DNA from: Nitrospirillum sp034427435
GTDB taxonomy: Bacteria; Pseudomonadota; Alphaproteobacteria; Azospirillales; Azospirillaceae
Length of the DNA stretch: 64,000 nt
Reading direction: 5' to 3'
NCBI RefSeq assembly: GCF_034427435.1
Contig: NZ_JAXQNP010000003.1
Span: 1-64,000, forward strand
Under the pieces are notes generated by a model. That model worked only from the letters and a program-made list of their open reading frames with translations. It was not told the origin of the DNA and did no database searches. The position numbers and the translations under genes are program-made. Positions 44,301 to 53,734 of the stretch are shown here, one piece after another. How positions within the stretch are numbered: position 1 is the first letter of the stretch; every line of letters begins with the position of its first letter.

Positions 44301-44463
44301 CCTGTCGCACGGCATCGGGTCGCAGGTGCAGCGCCCGCTGGCCATGGTGGTGGTCGGCGGCATCCTTCTGGCCCCCGTCCTCATCCTGGTGGTCCTGCCC
44401 GTGCTGATCAGCCTGTTCTCCAGCCGCACCGCGCTGCCGAGCCCAGCGGTGGAGGCTGAATGA
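41305..44463 (+). CDS. CzcA/CusA-family RND efflux pump
   Basis: The 1052-aa inner-membrane antiporter has 12 helices and two large periplasmic loops. The family start AYPDPVPPMVEIVTQNSGQS is clear. In TM4 the motif AIDFGLIVDATVIMVEN keeps Asp394, Asp400 and Glu407, the proton/metal-relay triad of CzcA-type pumps, which supports heavy-metal export. It drives export out of the cell with the adaptor before it and the channel after it; the stop overlaps the channel gene's start. The metal is not deducible. Confidence 0.94.
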   Translation: MNKVVIFALRQRVLMLAALAALLVVGVGAFLHLNIEAYPDPVPPMVEIVTQNSGQSAEEIERYITVPIEVQMAGIPHVTAIRSVSLFGLSDIKIQFTYDFTYDEAVQRVTNQLSQLSNLPSGVQPAISPESPIGEILRYQVVGPPGYSVTDLKTLQDWVLQRRFKAVPGVIDVSGWGGKTKAYEVTVDQRKLTAYGLTIPGVLQALNNANINVGGQTVNIGDQAMVVRGVGLIHSADDIRGTMLAANGGSPVLVGDVATVTVGNQPRLGIAGRDDQDDIVQGIVLMRRGAESKPTILAAKAEMEKINNSGILPPGVYLKTIYDRSDLIDLTTHTVMHNMVMGIVLIFFVQWLFLGDLRSAVIVAATVPFALFFAILIMTLRGESANLLSVGAIDFGLIVDATVIMVENIFRHLAQPPKDRFAKASILHSVRQDVILKGRFGVIANSAVEVNRAIFFSAAIIIAGFVPLFTLSGVEGHIFGPMAKTYAYAIAGGLIATFTISPALSAILLPEQVREHDTVVVRVLHRFYPPLLRMALANRRLVLAVASVLMLLAIACTRFMGMEFLPHLEEGNLWIRANLPLSISLEAGTEAVDGIRRVIKSYPEVETVISQHGRPDDGTDATGFFNAEFFVPLKPFDNWPKGWDKERLTRDIEAKLSDRFPGIEFNFSQYIEDNVEEAASGVKGENSVKLFGNDLETLEKTANHIKQVMSTVPGVTDLGVFKSLGQPTIKITVDRAKAARYGLATGDVNAVVQAAIGGQAAGNLYEDGSDRNFPIVVRLSPEDRGSLDAIRHITVGTTALGTGTAPIPLADVADISMVSGASFIYREGQGRYIPIKFSVRGRDLGGAVLEAQQKVADQVQLPGGYRLEWVGEFGNLQDAVRRLAVAVPVSLVLICVLLYLNFSSMTDTLLAASVMPMALIGGIFILAVTGTPFSISAAIGFIGLFGISVMEGIIVISYFNQLVHAGIERSAALVKAAETRLRPVMMTCIAACVGLLPAALSHGIGSQVQRPLAMVVVGGILLAPVLILVVLPVLISLFSSRTALPSPAVEAE

Positions 44464-45929
44464 TGCGCCGCGCCCTTACCCTCATCCCCGCCCTGTGCCT
44501 GGCCGCCTGCGCTGTCGGGCCCGACTACCAGACGCCCGCCGCCCCGCCGCCGCAGGCGCTGGCCGCCCCGCCCCAGGTGGCCGGGCAGGCCCTGCTGGCC
44601 GGCCGGGACATCCCGGCCGACTGGTGGGCGCTGTACAAGTCGCCGGCGCTGGACGGCCTGGTGCGCGAGGCCATGGCCCACAACCCGGACGTGGCCGCCG
44701 CCCAGGCGGCGCTGCGGGTGGCGCGGGAAAACGCGCTGGCCAACGTCGGTTCTTTCTTCCCGTCCGTCACCGGCAGCTTCCAGGCGACACGGCAGAAAGA
44801 CCCCACCGGCACCGTCGCGCCCACGGCCGCCAACAACGCGCCGCAACTGAACCTGTTCACGCCGCAGCTCTCCATCTCCTACAGCCCCGACCTTTGGGGC
44901 GGCACCCGGCGGGCGCAGGAGGCGTTGGACGCGACGACGGAGGGCCAGCGCTTCCAGACGGAGGCGACCTACCTGACGCTGACCGCCAACGTGGTGGTGG
45001 CGGCGGTGACGGAGGCCAGCCTGCGTGGACAGGTGGCCGCCACGCAATCCATCATCGCCGACGCGGACAAGGCGCTGACCATCCTGCGCCACCAGCGGGA
45101 ACTGGGCCAAGTTTCGGCGGCCGACGTCGCGGCCGGCGAAACCGCCCTGGCGCAAGCCCAGCAAGGGCTTCCGGCCCTGGAAAAGCAGTTGGAACAGCAG
45201 CGGCACCAGTTGAACGCCCTGCTGGGCCGCATGCCGGCCGACCCGACGCCGGAGACGTTCCAACTGTCGGACCTGACCTTGCCGGCGGAACTGCCCTACA
45301 GCCTGCCGGCACGGCTGGTGGAGCAGCGGCCGGACATCCGCCTGGCGGCGGCCAACCTGCATGCCGCCAGCGCCAATGTCGGCGTGGCCATCGCCGATCG
45401 CCTGCCCAACCTGACGCTCAGCGGGGCGACAGGTTCCAGCGCCTCGGCCATCAACAGCCTGTTTTCCCCTGGCAACGGCTTCTGGAATTTCGGCGCCACC
45501 CTGACGCAGCCGATCTTCGACGGCTTCAGCCTGATGCATAAGGAACGGGCGGCGCGGGCGGCCCTGGACCAGGCGGCGGCGCAGTATCGCTCCACCGTCG
45601 TTCTCGCCTTCCAGAACGTGGCCGACACCCTGTCGGCGCTGAAAAGCGATGGCGACGCCCTGGCCGCCGCCCAGCGGGCCGACGCGGCGGCGGCCCACAG
45701 CCTGGCCCTGGCCCGGCGCCAGCTGGAACTGGGCGCGGTCGCGCCCTCGGTCGTGCTGGCGGCCCAGCAGGCGGCGGCGCAGGCGCGCATGGCCCTGGTG
45801 CAGGCGGAGGCGGCGCGCCTGATGGACACGGCCGCCCTGTTCCAGGCCCTGGGCGGCGGTTGGTGGAACGTGCCGCCGGCGGAAGCCGGGGGAGAGGGGG
45901 GCCATGCCGCCACTCCAGGCGGAACCTAA
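44460..45929 (+). CDS. outer-membrane efflux lipoprotein (NodT family)
   Basis: The 489-aa TolC-like channel has a lipoprotein signal with lipobox CLAACAVGPDYQTP. Two OEP repeats follow (WWALYKSPALDGLVREAMAH and DVAAAQAALRVARENALANV in the first; LVEQRPDIRLAAANLHAASA in the second). It forms the trimeric exit duct of the pump. The ATG overlaps the pump stop (ATGATG; 44463 is an alternative), completing a three-gene operon. Confidence 0.94.
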   Translation: MMRRALTLIPALCLAACAVGPDYQTPAAPPPQALAAPPQVAGQALLAGRDIPADWWALYKSPALDGLVREAMAHNPDVAAAQAALRVARENALANVGSFFPSVTGSFQATRQKDPTGTVAPTAANNAPQLNLFTPQLSISYSPDLWGGTRRAQEALDATTEGQRFQTEATYLTLTANVVVAAVTEASLRGQVAATQSIIADADKALTILRHQRELGQVSAADVAAGETALAQAQQGLPALEKQLEQQRHQLNALLGRMPADPTPETFQLSDLTLPAELPYSLPARLVEQRPDIRLAAANLHAASANVGVAIADRLPNLTLSGATGSSASAINSLFSPGNGFWNFGATLTQPIFDGFSLMHKERAARAALDQAAAQYRSTVVLAFQNVADTLSALKSDGDALAAAQRADAAAAHSLALARRQLELGAVAPSVVLAAQQAAAQARMALVQAEAARLMDTAALFQALGGGWWNVPPAEAGGEGGHAATPGGT

Positions 45930-46037
45930 CCTTTCGTTGATTATCTTGTGTTGGAACTATTAACGAACGGGAAACCTATTTCCGGCACCGTCTTGTCGCA
46001 GTGACGATTTGTCACGGACGACAGGACGGGGCTGGCT

Positions 46038-46868
46038 GTGCGCACTTCTACCCAGACGATCGGGCCCCTGCTGATGGTGGCCGTGCTTGGCGTGTCCGCT
46101 GGCGCGCCTGCCCGCGCCGGGGAGGGCGGGCCGCGTGAAATGACGGCCGATCGGCCGGACAAGACCGAGGTCCCCTACACCATCGATCCCGGCTATATCC
46201 AGATCGAGGCGGACATCGCCAGCCACAACCGCGATTTCTATAACGACGACGGCACGCGGCGGCGCGAAACCGTCTACATGGCGCCCAACATCCGCATCGG
46301 GGTCTGGGACGATACCGAACTCAGCATCATCGCACCGGCCTACACCGTCATGGCGCTGTCGGAACGGGATGGCGGCCATACCCGGATCCATGGCTGGTCG
46401 GACATGACCGTCCGCGCCAAGGTCAATCTCTGGGGTAACGATGGCGAGGGCGCCACCGCCCTGGGCCTCATTCCCTTCATCAAGCTGCCCGTCGCCGCCC
46501 AGGCCCTCGGCAACGGTGCGGTGGAGGGGGGCGTCGGCCTGCCCTTTTCCCTGAAGCTGGCGGGGGAATGGGAGTTGGGGGCGCAGGCCACGCTGTCCTT
46601 GAATCGCAACGCCATCGGCAACGGCTATGATCCGGACTTGGCCTTGTCCGCCGTTCTCAGCCATCCCCTGGGGGCGGCTCTGGACGGCTATGTCGAATTG
46701 TTCGGCGAACGGCAGACGGGCCCCGATGCCGCCACGGTCGCCACGCTGGACTTGGGCCTCACCTACCAGGTGACAGCGACCTTCTCCCTGGATTGCGGCG
46801 TGAATATCGGCCTCACCAAGGCGGCGGATGATCTGAACCCCTTCGTCGGCTTCACGATCCGCTTCTGA
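46038..46868 (+). CDS. outer-membrane transporter-like protein (phenol MetA-pathway family)
   Basis: The 276-aa protein has a signal peptide (LLMVAVLGVSAGAPARAG). The mature part starts EMTADRPDKTEVPYTIDPGY, followed by alternating beta strands with Gly/aromatic girdles and a terminal FVGFTIRF. This resembles putative outer-membrane channels of the MetA-pathway/transporter family. It is 108 nt after the NodT gene, so it may extend the efflux operon. The GTG start at 46038 is inferred. Substrate unknown. Confidence 0.75.
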   Translation: MRTSTQTIGPLLMVAVLGVSAGAPARAGEGGPREMTADRPDKTEVPYTIDPGYIQIEADIASHNRDFYNDDGTRRRETVYMAPNIRIGVWDDTELSIIAPAYTVMALSERDGGHTRIHGWSDMTVRAKVNLWGNDGEGATALGLIPFIKLPVAAQALGNGAVEGGVGLPFSLKLAGEWELGAQATLSLNRNAIGNGYDPDLALSAVLSHPLGAALDGYVELFGERQTGPDAATVATLDLGLTYQVTATFSLDCGVNIGLTKAADDLNPFVGFTIRF

Positions 46869-46922
46869 CGCGTCCCCCTTTTCGACCTCGACACCCCGTG
46901 CAAACCGGCGGAGGCCCATCCC

Positions 46923-48590
46923 ATGAAACTCGCGCACAAACTGATCCTGGCGTCCGCCTTGAGCGTGCTGTTGATCCTGGTGATCGCGGCTGTCTTCACG
47001 CTGACGCTGGGCCGGCTGGCCGAGAGCAAGGCGACGCTGACCGGCACCGCCGCCGTGGCCGCCAAGTCGGTGCGTGCCGTCTCGGCCGGCAATGACCTCT
47101 ATGCCATCGTCGCGGATGCGGAGATCAACCACAACCTGGATGAAACCCGTGTGGATTGGGCGGCCAGGAAGCAGAGCATCCTCGAAATGTTCAAGGAGCT
47201 GCGTGTCGAAGCCGACCTGCCGGAAGAGAAGACCGCGTTGGATGGCGCCGAAGCGGGACTGCGGGAGTACATCACCATCTTTGAACAGGAGATGTTGCCG
47301 GCGCTGGAGAAAAGCGACGTGCTGACGACGGCCATGCGGGAACTGGACGGGAAGGTGGACGCCGCGCGGGACCAGATGACCCAGAACCTGGAGAAGATGG
47401 CGGCCCTGAACCTCAAGCAGTCGGAGGAGGCGGAAATGGCGTTCGACGCCGCCTCCGCCCAGGGCCATGCCACCGGCCTGACGTTCGCCGGTATCGCCAC
47501 GGTGCTGACCTTGGTCCTGTCCTGGGTCATGGGCCGGTCCATCACCCGCCCCGTGGACCTGCTGCGCGGGGTGATGGAAAGCATGGCCGGCGGGGCGCGG
47601 CGGCTGGAGGTGCCGGGCACGGCCCGGGGCGATGAGATCGGCGCCATGGCCCGCGCGGTCGAGGTGTTCAAGGAAAGCCTGATCCAGGGCGATGCCCTGG
47701 TGGCCGAGCAGGAGACGCTGAAGGCGCAGGCGGAGGCCCACCGCAAGGCGGCCATGGCCAACGCCGCCGACACCTTCGAGGCCACGGTGCGGGGCGTGGT
47801 GGACAAGGTGGCCGTCGCCGCCGGCGGCATTCAGGTGACAGCGCGTGAGCTGGGTGTGGCGGCCAAGGAAAGCCTGCGCCAGACCACCACCGTGTCGGCC
47901 GCCGCCAGCCAGTCCGCCGGCAATGTGCGCAGCGTGGCGACGGCCAGCGAGGAACTGTCCTCCTCCATCGGCGAGATCAGCCGTCAGGTGGAGAATTCCG
48001 CCATCATCGCGCGTGAGGCCGTGGTCCAGGTGGACGCCACCCGGGGCACGGTCGACGGCCTGTCGGAGGTGGCCAAGCGTATTGGCGCCGTCGTGCAGTT
48101 GATCAGCGATATCGCCGGCCAGACCAACCTGTTGGCGTTGAACGCCACCATCGAGGCGGCCCGGGCGGGGGAGGCCGGCAAGGGCTTCGCCGTCGTGGCG
48201 TCGGAGGTGAAGGCCTTGGCCAGCCAGACATCCAAGGCCACGGAAGAGATCGCGGCCCATGTCGCCGCCATCCAGGGGGCCAGCGGCGAGGCCGTGGCCG
48301 CCATCGGCGACATCGGCGGCACCATCCGCCGCATTGACGAGATCGCCTCCATCATCGCCGCCGCCGTGCAAGAGCAAGGGGCGGCCACCCAAGCCATCGT
48401 CACCAATGTGGGCGAGACGGCGCGGGCCACGGAGGAGATCACCGAGAACATCTTCGGTGTCAACGAACGGGCGCAGACGACCGCCAACGCGTCGGCGCAG
48501 GTGGAAGAGTCCTCGGCCGAGCTGTCCGCCGAGGCCGAGGTGCTGCGCGCCCAGGTGGACGCCTTTTTGGCCCAGTTGCGGGCGGCATAA
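46923..48590 (+). CDS. methyl-accepting chemotaxis protein
   Basis: The 555-aa receptor has TM1 (residues 8-28) and a short helical ligand region (30-180) with ELRVEADLPEEKTALDGAEA. TM2 (GLTFAGIATVLTLVLSWVMG), HAMP (SITRPVDLLRGVMESMAGGA) and a cytoplasmic signalling tip (TNLLALNATIEAARAGEAGK, GFAVVASEVKALASQ) follow. It signals to CheA/CheW. The ligand is unknown; the sensor domain is helical rather than PAS or Cache. Confidence 0.95.
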   Translation: MKLAHKLILASALSVLLILVIAAVFTLTLGRLAESKATLTGTAAVAAKSVRAVSAGNDLYAIVADAEINHNLDETRVDWAARKQSILEMFKELRVEADLPEEKTALDGAEAGLREYITIFEQEMLPALEKSDVLTTAMRELDGKVDAARDQMTQNLEKMAALNLKQSEEAEMAFDAASAQGHATGLTFAGIATVLTLVLSWVMGRSITRPVDLLRGVMESMAGGARRLEVPGTARGDEIGAMARAVEVFKESLIQGDALVAEQETLKAQAEAHRKAAMANAADTFEATVRGVVDKVAVAAGGIQVTARELGVAAKESLRQTTTVSAAASQSAGNVRSVATASEELSSSIGEISRQVENSAIIAREAVVQVDATRGTVDGLSEVAKRIGAVVQLISDIAGQTNLLALNATIEAARAGEAGKGFAVVASEVKALASQTSKATEEIAAHVAAIQGASGEAVAAIGDIGGTIRRIDEIASIIAAAVQEQGAATQAIVTNVGETARATEEITENIFGVNERAQTTANASAQVEESSAELSAEAEVLRAQVDAFLAQLRAA

Positions 48591-48687
48591 AGGGGACCTC
48601 GGCCGGAAAGGGCGACCCTGTCCTTCCCCTAAAGGGTCATGGGACCGTTAACATCCGGCAAGACCCGCCTTGCTTGCCGAGCCTGGA

Positions 48688-48701
48688 TGATAGCGTTATC
48701 A
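48688..48701. promoter_or_regulatory. LacI-type operator upstream of GH3
   Basis: TGATAGCGTTATCA, within an 18-bp inverted repeat (48686-48703) symmetric at eight of nine positions, 135 nt before the GH3 start. It shares the TGwTArCGkTAwCA core with the sites at 59604 and 62985. Confidence 0.65.
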
Positions 48702-48835
48702 TCACACCAATTCGCAGCCCGGATAATTCACCGACAGGACGGGGAAGGGGCGGCGGATTTCCTGTCCGGCTTTAGGGAGGCCCGGGTGGGATGGTGCCGC
48801 GTCCAAGAAGACCTATGATAAGAACAAGGGACTCC

Positions 48836-51423
48836 ATGAAGCATCGTCAGGCCCTTCTGGCGTCCGTGGCGCCGGTGCTCCTTTTTGCGGCCTTGGCTCC
48901 GATATCCGCGTCCGCGCGGCAGGCCGCCCCCCACAGACGTCCCCGCAAGAGGCATCCTCCACCGTGACAGACAGCGCCCGCGGCGTCGCCCACCCCGAGC
49001 TGTGGCCGGCCGCCAAGAGCAAGGGGCTGGTGGACGCCAAGACCGAAGCCTTCGTGACCGCCCTGATGGCCAGGATGAGCCTGGAGGACAAGGTCGGCCA
49101 GATGATCCAGGCCGACATCTCCACCGTTACGCCGGCGGACCTGAAGGATTATCCCCTGGGCTCCATCCTCGCGGGGGGCGACAGCGCGCCCGCCGGTGGC
49201 GACGACCGTGCGGGTCCGGAACGCTGGGTGGAGACGGCGCGCGCCTTCCGCGCGGCGTCGCTGGCCGAGCGGCCGGGACATGTGGCCATCCCCATCCTGT
49301 TCGGGATCGACGCCGTCCACGGCAACAACAACGTGGTCGGCGCCACGCTGTTCCCTCACAATTCCGGTCTGGGCGCCGCCCATGAACCCGCCCTGATGCG
49401 ACGCATCGGCGTCGCCACGGCGCAGGAGACGGCTGCCGCGGGCATCGACTGGGCCTTCGGTCCCACCCTGGCCGTGCCGCAGGACCACCGCTGGGGCCGC
49501 ACCTACGAAGGCTATTCCGAGGACCCGGAGATCGTGCGCCAGTACGCGGGCGAGGTGGTCCTGGGCCTGCAAGGGCAGGCGGGGGCCGGCCAGGCGCTGC
49601 AGCATGGCCATGTCGCCGCCTCGGCCAAGCATTTCCTGGGCGATGGCGGCACCACCGACGGCATCGACCAGGGGGATACGGACGTCAGTGAGGCTGACCT
49701 GATCCGCATCCACGCGGCAGGTTATCCGGTGGCGATCAATGCCGGGGTCATGACGGTGATGGCCAGCTTCTCCAGCTGGCAGGGGGTCAAGGCGCATGGC
49801 AACAAATCACTGCTGACCGATGTGCTGAAGGGGCGCATGGGCTTTGACGGCTTCGTCGTCAGCGACTGGAACGGCCATGGCCAGGTGCCGGGCTGCACGG
49901 CGGAGTCCTGTCCCGCGGCCATCCAGGCCGGCATCGACATGATCATGGCCCCGAACGATTGGAAGGCCCTGTTCACCAACACCGTGGCCCAGGTGAAGGC
50001 GGGCGCCATCCCCATGGCGCGCATCGATGATGCCGTGCGCCGCATCCTGCGGGTGAAGGCCAAGCTGGGCCTGTTCGAGGCCGCGCGGCCGTTCGAGCTG
50101 AAGGACGGCGTCATCGGCAATGCGGAGCACCGCGCCCTGGCGCGGGAGGCGGTGCGCAAATCCCTGGTGCTGCTGAAGAACAACGGCAAGGTGTTGCCGC
50201 TCAAGGCGAAATCCCGTGTGCTGGTGGTGGGGGACGCCGCCAACGATATCGGCCGCCAGGCTGGGGGCTGGACCCTGTCCTGGCAGGGGACCGGCAACAA
50301 GAACAGCGACTTCCCTGGGGCCGCCTCGATCTATGAGGGCATCCGGCAGGCGGTGACGGCCGGCGGCGGAACGGTGGACCTCAGCGCCGACGGTAGTTTC
50401 ACTACCAGGCCGGACGTGGCCGTGGTGGTGTTCGGCGAACTGCCCTATGCGGAGTTCCAGGGCGACATTCCCAGCCTGGAGTTCCAGCCGGGCGACAAGC
50501 AGGATTTGGCCCTGCTGAAAAAGCTGAAGGCCGAAGGCATCCCTGTCGTCGCCGTCTTCCTGTCCGGCCGGCCGCTGTGGGTGAACCCGGAGATCAACGC
50601 GTCGGACGCCTTCGTCGCCGCCTGGTTCCCGGGGTCGGAGGGCGGCGGCGTGGCCGACGTCCTGGTGGGTGATGCCCAGGGCCGGCCGCGGTACGACTTC
50701 ACGGGCAAGCTCTCCTATTCCTGGCCCAAGACGGCGGCCCAGGCGACGCTCAACCATCTGCGCCAGCCCTACGACCCATTGTTCCCCTTCGGCTACGGCT
50801 TGCGCTACGCCGATGCCAAGGCCACCACCGTGCCGTTGTTGCCGGAGGTGTCCGGGGTGGACGCGGCCGCGGCCAACGTCGACACCTATTTCGTGAAGGG
50901 CCGCAACCCCGCGCCCTGGGGCTTCGTGTTGCGCCAGGGGGCTTCCACGGTGCCCGTGCTGGGCGACGGCACGGCGACGGAGGTCGCGGGGTCCCTGGCG
51001 GTGAAGCCGATTGACGCGGGCGGCATCCAGGGCGCCGGGCGGCAGTTGAGCTGGACCGGCAAGGGTGAGGCCGCCATCGCCGTGACCGGCAGCACGCTGG
51101 ACCTGACGCGCCAGGCCAACGGCGCCCTGTCGCTGCAGGTGGATTACCGCGTCGATGAGGCGCCGGCCGGCACCGTGTGGCTGGCCTCCGGCACGGGTCC
51201 GGGCAACCCGGGGGCCCTGGACCTGACATCGGTCCTGAAGTCGGCGCCGGTGGGGCAGTGGCAGACCCTCAAGGTCAAGCTGTCCTGCTTCAAGCTGGCG
51301 GGCGCCGACCTGTCCAAGGTCACCACGCCTTTCGCGCTCAGCACCAGCGGCACCTTGCGCCTGTCGCTGGCCACCGTGCGGCTGTCGGCCGACCCGGCGG
51401 GGGCCATCTGCCCCGGGCATTGA
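48836..51423 (+). CDS. glycoside hydrolase family 3 protein, frameshifted in the signal region
   Basis: ATG 48836 with AAGGG upstream opens a signal peptide (MKHRQALLASVAPVLLFAAL, then APISASA), but this frame stops at 48961-48963. The GH3 body is open from 48964 (819 aa) in another frame. Adding one C to the C6 run at 48927-48932 joins them perfectly, so one base is missing. The body has the barrel (FGIDAVHGNNNVVGATLFPH, DHRWGRTYEGYSEDPEIV), nucleophile Asp in DGFVVSDWNGHG, and sandwich SLVLLKNNGKVLPLKAKSRV. An extra C-terminal domain of the CBM-like ExoP type follows (residues 640-819). It is an exo-1,3/1,4-beta-glucosidase-like enzyme. As written it would lack export. Confidence 0.88.
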
Positions 51424-51493
51424 TTCTCGAATAAATTAAGATGATTTATGAAATAGAACCCGGCCTTCGGGTTCATGTGGGAGGACCCTTGCA

Positions 51494-52252
51494 ATGAAGA
51501 AACTGACCGTCGCCGCCGCCCTGATGCTGACGGGCTTGGCCGCCGCCCTTCCGGCCGTGGCCGAGGATAACAAGCCGCCCAGCGCGGAGCAGGTGGCCAA
51601 GTGGCACCAGGAGGAAGAGGACAGGCTGCACACCGACTTCGGCTACCTGAACCGCTATGCCGCCGATGATGAGAAACTGAAGGCCACGCCGGGTTCCGTG
51701 CGCGTGGTGTTCATGGGGGACAGCATCACCCAGGTCTGGATCGACAAGATGCCGGACTTCTTCACCAACGGTTACATCGACCGGGGCATCAGCGGCCAGA
51801 CCACGGCGCAGATGCTGCTGCGCTTCCGCCAGGACGTCATCGACCTGAAGCCGAAGGTCGTCCACATCATGGCCGGCACCAATGACCTGGCCCAGAACTG
51901 GGGCCCGGTGTCGCCGCAGCAGCTCAAGAACAACATCATGAGCATGGTGGAACTGGCGCAGAAGCACGGCATCCAAGTGGTGCTGGCCGGCATCCCGCCG
52001 GCGCTGGATTTCCCCTGGCGGAAGGGGCTGGACCCGGCGCCCAAGGTCGCCGCGCATAACGCCTGGCTGAAGGACTACGCCGCCAAGGTCGGTGCCCTGT
52101 ACGTCGATTACAAGGACGTGGTGGGCGACGGCAAGGGCGGCTTCAAGGACGGATATGCGCTGGATGGCATCCATCCCACCCTGACCGGCTACCAGGCCAT
52201 GGCGCCCCTGGCCGACAAGACGGTGAAGGAAGCGCTGGTCAAGGCCAAGTAA
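51494..52252 (+). CDS. SGNH/GDSL-family hydrolase
   Basis: The 252-aa exported protein has signal MKKLTVAAALMLTGLAAALP. The SGNH blocks are FMGDSITQVW (Ser), NGYIDRGISGQTTAQ (Gly), IMAGTNDLAQN (Asn) and DGIHPTLTGYQAM (Asp-x-x-His). It probably deacylates carbohydrate esters alongside the GH3 enzyme 70 nt upstream. A small hairpin GAACCCG/CGGGTTC (51456-51474) sits just before its GGGAGGA ribosome site. Confidence 0.93.
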   Translation: MKKLTVAAALMLTGLAAALPAVAEDNKPPSAEQVAKWHQEEEDRLHTDFGYLNRYAADDEKLKATPGSVRVVFMGDSITQVWIDKMPDFFTNGYIDRGISGQTTAQMLLRFRQDVIDLKPKVVHIMAGTNDLAQNWGPVSPQQLKNNIMSMVELAQKHGIQVVLAGIPPALDFPWRKGLDPAPKVAAHNAWLKDYAAKVGALYVDYKDVVGDGKGGFKDGYALDGIHPTLTGYQAMAPLADKTVKEALVKAK

Positions 52253-52275
52253 GCGCCGCCGCTGGACGATGGTGG

Positions 52276-52311
52276 AAAAACGCCTGAAGTCAGGTTGCTT
52301 CGGGCGTTTTT
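52276..52311. terminator. bidirectional terminator between the SGNH and DUF418 genes
   Basis: AAAAACGCCTGAAG / CTTCGGGCGTTTTT, a 14-bp stem with one G-T pair and an 8-nt loop. T-runs are present on both strands. Confidence 0.9.
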
Positions 52312-52314
52312 CTT

Positions 52315-53558
52315 TTACGCCGCATCCGCCAGCGCCGCCTTCGGGGTGTGGCGCAGGGGCAGGGACAGGGTGCGGAAGGTGGCGGCGCGCCAGACCCACT
52401 CCAGGGGGCCGTAGCGGTAGTGACGCAGCCACCAGTGGGCGACGGCGCACTGCAGGATGACGAAGGCGATGCCGCTGGCCACGCTGTAGAACGGGCCCAT
52501 GACGCGGTAGAGCCCCAGTCCGTAGCCGTAGAACAGCGGCACGAAGACCAGGGCCTGGGTCACATAGCAGGTTAGGCTCATGCGCCCGAAGGAGGCGAGC
52601 GCCCGCACCGGCGCCAGCGCCTGGATGCGGGGATACAGCAGGACGAAGCCGCTGGCCCAAATGGCCATCTGCGCCAGCCCGCAATAGGCGCTGGCCAGGT
52701 TCGTCACCTCATAGGCCGTCATGGTCGGCAGGCCGGCCCCCTCGGCCAGGCGCTTCAGGGGATAGAGCACGGCGAAGGCGAGGGCGCCGCTGGCCAGGAT
52801 GCCTTGCAGCAGGCGGCGGTGCTGGGCGGCCCGCTCCAGGATGTGGTTGCGCCCCACGACCAGGCCCACCAGGAACAGGCCCATCATCTGCAGGTAACGG
52901 CCGGTCTCGAGGGTCCAGAAGGTGCGGGCCAGCACGCCCTGCCACAGGTTGGCCTTAACCACGTCCCAGAAGCCGCCGTTGGCATAAATGGGCATCAGCC
53001 CCTCATACACCGTCCAGTGGAAGGGGACGGGCGGGGTGGGGGCGGTGCCGCCCAGCAGGCCCGCCACCTGCCACAGGGTGGGCGGCTGGATCAGCAGCAC
53101 GGCCGCCAAGGCCAGCAGGGCCCGGTCGCCCAGGCGGTGCAGCAGCACCAGCGGCGCACCCATGACCGCCAGGATGGTCAGGATGTCGCCGCAGTAGATC
53201 AGGCCGTGCAGATAGCCGATGGCGAACAGCACGGCCAGCCGCCACAGGAAGCGCGCGGACGCGCTGCCCTCCCGCCGTGACCAGCTGCCCAGGATCAGGG
53301 AGAAACTGATGCCGAACATCAGAGCGAAGATGCCATAGGCCTTGCCGGCGAACAGGAAAAAGGCCGCGTCGTGCGCCGCCGTGTCAAACGGCTTCAGCCA
53401 AGGCGGGGGACGGCCGCGTCGCTCAGGAAGTCGAAATGCTCGATGGTGTGCAGCAGGAACAGACCCACCAGGGCCGTTCCCCGCAAGGCGTCGATGACGG
53501 TGATGCGGTTGTTCGACCCGGTTGCGGCCGATCCCGGTGCGCTCCCCGATGCACTCAT
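52315..53558 (-). CDS. DUF418 (YeiB-type) membrane protein, frameshifted
   Basis: ATG 53558 (GGATGG upstream) begins a YeiB-like N-terminus (RITVIDALRGTALVGLFLLH, then TIEHFDFL) that stops at 53394 after 54 aa. The rest is open in the next frame: WLKPFDTAAHDAAFFLFAGK, AYGIFALMFGISFSLILG, then a long multi-helix DUF418 body ending at 52315. One missing C in the C5 run (53405-53409 on plus) restores a single protein of about 413 aa. DUF418 proteins have around ten helices; function unknown, often in polysaccharide loci. As written only the body from Met 53319 would be made. Confidence 0.85.
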
Positions 53559-53621
53559 ATCAGGCCATCCTGTTGTTATTTTATCCCCTGGCCGGCCACC
53601 TCCCGGGAAATGCCAGCGTTG

Positions 53622-53734
53622 TCATGCTGCCACCGGCCGGTCGGCGCGGCAATGCCGCTTGATGAGATCGCGGTGGGTGGGCAGGGCGTCGGCCATGCGC
53701 CGGATGGCCTCGCGGATGCGGACCAGGCGCGCCG
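53622..53734 (-). pseudogene. remnant of a second halogenase C-terminus
   Basis: Just past the halogenase stop, another frame encodes RLVRIREAIRRMADALPTHR then DLIKRHCRADRPVAA and a TGA at 53622. This parallels the halogenase's own end (IRAGTTQALAALPRHRDLIQ, then QIYRHG), and DNA similarity is visible between 53653-53690 and 53831-53866. It looks like the tail of a tandem paralogue left after deletion of the rest. Confidence 0.5.

Noticed and set aside
41329..44310. 993-aa open frame on the minus strand
   Set aside because: It is the antisense shadow of the RND pump gene. It is His/Gln/Gly-rich, has no domain pattern and no ribosome site, and arises from GC-rich codon structure.
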